Shown piece by piece: positions 62,482 through 64,000 of a stretch of 64,000 nt of DNA. The notes under the pieces were generated by a model. It saw only the letters and a program-made list of their open reading frames with translations. It searched no databases and was not told where the DNA came from. Position 1 is the first letter of the stretch. The number at the start of each line of letters is the position of its first letter. This stretch comes from a virus. The stretch lies in IMG/VR virus record IMGVR_UViG_3300022921_000002, positions 1 to 64,000 of that record; one strand, given 5' to 3'. A program made the translations under genes and the position numbers.

Positions 62482-63854
62482 TAATCATTACTCCAATCAT
62501 ATTTAACAAGCTCAAAGTTGGTCCGTACTTTATCGTTTTCCAATGTATGCTTGGTTGTAAATACAAGATACCTACCTGATAGCTGTTGATGGTTATTAGA
62601 AGTACCTAAAGCATCAAATCCTTGAACTGTAAGATCAATTAATTGACCAGGCATAATATCCATTCGGCCTGTTAATGATGCCGATACTTTAGTGTTGTAT
62701 AAATGGTGCCTGTATGCTATTCGGTTTGAAACTAAATCATCAAGTCTTTGGTCAGATGCCAATTCACGTGAAGTAGCATAAGGTCCGGTAAAATCACGGA
62801 ATGCAAGAAACCGTGGACCGTTGTCAATTCTAAATGTTTCTTCAGCAAATTCTCTAGAATGTGGAAAATCAATTTGGCCTCTTCGTGCCTGAACTCCTGA
62901 CATATCAACAAACTCAGCTTCTTCGGTATACTTATATGTTGATTCAGTATAGTTGTGGTTTAATATATCAACTACACAAACCGTACTTGCATATCCGCCT
63001 GATTTTATATCTTTACCAATATCACTACCTCTTGAATTAATAGTGATATATTCAATACGATTAAGTTGCTTTTCAGGTTCAGTAGGATCATATGTTGCAT
63101 TAGGTGAATAAAAGAATTTTTGTATTACGTCATCTGCTTCAACTGATTCTTTAATTAAATATTCATCAGTCACAAAAAAGTAATCAGTTAAATTTTCAAA
63201 GAAACGATAAGTCTGTGAATTTGCTTCACCATAAGCACGTCGAGCAAGGAACAACATTGTTTCCGACGGTGTGTAATGCGGGATAGCTAAATTGTTTAAA
63301 CCAATTGTAGGTTGTATTGTAAACTTTCGGCTTTCATTTGTTGCAAAATTAACTAATGGAAATTTAGCAGTACCATATGGGAATGTTCTGCTTCCTTCAT
63401 TTCTAACAGCAGTGCCAAGTGTTGCGAAATAATTTCTAAACGTATATTCAACAATTTGGTTTATTGATTTATTGGCAAACCCTTCTTCAACATCCGACGC
63501 AACGGCTGCCGAATAAGTAACTGCTGATATAAAATGAATATTATACCGAACACCATTCATACTTTCAGTAGGTACTAAATTATCAATACGAATAACCTGA
63601 CACGCCAAATCATATTCAGTATCAAGGTCGTGGGATACAATTTTTAAAATTAATTGTTCTTCGCCAAGTAATGGTGTCTTGTCAAGGAAACCAACGGTGT
63701 CTAGGACAGCGGCTACACCACTCCATGAAGTCATACCCATCGACTGATTGATTTCAATACCATCAATCATCCCGGCGATATTTTCATCAAGGTTTGTGTA
63801 TTTGTTTCTTAACGTAAATGAAACAATCGTATATGATGATGGATTAAATGCCAT
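62481..63854 (-). CDS. Baseplate hub protein, gp27-like
   Basis: This 457-residue protein begins MAFNPSSYTIVSFTLRNKYT, with IDGIEINQSMGMTSWSGVAA, VLDTVGFLDKTPLLGEEQLI and YDLACQVIRIDNLVPTESMN, the pattern of tail-tube-like hub domains in T4 gp27 and phage late-control (GpD-type) proteins. Later it has IPHYTPSETMLFLARRAYGE, typical of the hub family, and ends with GRMDIMPGQLIDLTVQGFDA and FTTKHTLENDKVRTNFELVK. gp27 trimers form the central hub that holds the gp5 spike, and this gene directly precedes the gp5-like spike with a TAATG overlap. In T4 gene 27 lies elsewhere, but hub and spike are adjacent in many myoviruses. Identification is by style and position. Confidence 0.7.
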   Translation of the reverse strand: MAFNPSSYTIVSFTLRNKYTNLDENIAGMIDGIEINQSMGMTSWSGVAAVLDTVGFLDKTPLLGEEQLILKIVSHDLDTEYDLACQVIRIDNLVPTESMNGVRYNIHFISAVTYSAAVASDVEEGFANKSINQIVEYTFRNYFATLGTAVRNEGSRTFPYGTAKFPLVNFATNESRKFTIQPTIGLNNLAIPHYTPSETMLFLARRAYGEANSQTYRFFENLTDYFFVTDEYLIKESVEADDVIQKFFYSPNATYDPTEPEKQLNRIEYITINSRGSDIGKDIKSGGYASTVCVVDILNHNYTESTYKYTEEAEFVDMSGVQARRGQIDFPHSREFAEETFRIDNGPRFLAFRDFTGPYATSRELASDQRLDDLVSNRIAYRHHLYNTKVSASLTGRMDIMPGQLIDLTVQGFDALGTSNNHQQLSGRYLVFTTKHTLENDKVRTNFELVKYDWSND

Positions 63855-64000
63855 TTATAGTTTTATACTTTTTACAAATTCTTCGGTTACTTGTGGTAAA
63901 TACTTTTTATCAATTAAAAAGATCTCACGTTTGTTTTCGTTTATTGCTCGTTCGTTATCCCAAATGCGCCAAGGTTTCCATTCTTCAGGAATAATACGTT
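63855..64000 (-). CDS. gp53: C-terminal fragment of baseplate wedge protein gp53 (runs off the window edge)
   Basis: The last 47 codons and the stop (63855-63857) of a gene entering from the right edge are visible. The fragment includes EEWKPWRIWDNERAINENKR and ends EIFLIDKKYLPQVTEEFVKS. The pattern N-E-x-x-I-N-E-x-K-R-E-I-x-L-I, followed by a helix, resembles the C-terminus of gp53, the wedge protein that starts sheath assembly with gp25. The place upstream of the hub and gp5 also matches the T4 order 53-5. Only the end is visible, so identification is moderate. The hub gene starts at once after its stop. Confidence 0.6.
   Translation of the reverse strand, partial: RIIPEEWKPWRIWDNERAINENKREIFLIDKKYLPQVTEEFVKSIKL

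Noticed and set aside
1-64000. tRNA genes, insertion sequences, integrase or attachment sites
   Set aside because: No cloverleaf-like segment, transposase, recombinase or flanking direct repeat was noticed; gaps are too short to hold them.

Overview
The window is one long, A+T-rich, single-strand block of late structural genes from a large T4-like (contractile-tailed) bacteriophage. Every credible gene lies on the minus strand, so transcription runs from right to left. The protein styles are those I associate with marine T4-like myoviruses (cyanophages and their relatives): a baseplate wedge set with gp53, gp5, gp25 and gp6, a DUF4815-type baseplate protein, fibres made of collagen-like Gly-X-Gln repeats, S74 self-cleaving chaperone tails, and neck/tail-terminator proteins gp13, gp14 and gp15. 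The host cannot be read from this window; no photosynthesis or other host-diagnostic gene is present.

Layout in transcription order: (i) 64000-49522, baseplate module: gp53 C-terminus, a gp27-like hub, a gp5-like spike without lysozyme, an M15 zinc peptidase, gp25, gp6, a gp7-position wedge protein, a small fibre, a subtilisin-like S8 protease and a gp8-position wedge protein. (ii) 49508-40747, a DUF4815 baseplate/fibre connector, a 59-residue coiled-coil protein, an S74 fibre, a glycine-rich/LamG-like adhesin and an unknown structural protein. (iii) 40675-7792, giant fibre island: a 3666-residue beta-helix/repeat protein, a collagen-like S74 fibre carrying a cupredoxin-like domain, two repeat fibres and a 3119-residue S74 fibre, with small beta-rich proteins between them. 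(iv) 7759-3955, two paralogous small proteins and a three-gene carbohydrate-type cluster (GH130-like beta-propeller, TPR-methyltransferase, nucleotidyltransferase-cupin fusion). (v) 3836-1, three small proteins of tail/head type and then gp13, gp14 and gp15, the last cut by the window edge.

The genes fit together as a tail-assembly unit: hub, spike and wedges make the baseplate; the fibre genes make the host-recognition apparatus; the neck genes finish the head-tail joint. Sequences identical to the T4 late promoter box TATAAATA sit 21-37 nt ahead of five genes (at 51178, 40701, 24401, 17184 and 3874), with one-base variants ahead of others, and a clear intrinsic terminator lies at 24427-24455. 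Genes are packed with overlaps (several TAATG stop/start overlaps); no gap exceeds about 120 bp.

The points most worth a second look are: the enormous modular fibres (with synonymous-site divergence between near-identical protein repeats), the cupredoxin-like copper-site motif inside a collagen fibre, the S8 protease inside the baseplate operon, the nucleotidyltransferase-cupin/methyltransferase/propeller cluster, and a perfect sigma70-type promoter on the otherwise silent plus strand at 3900-3927.
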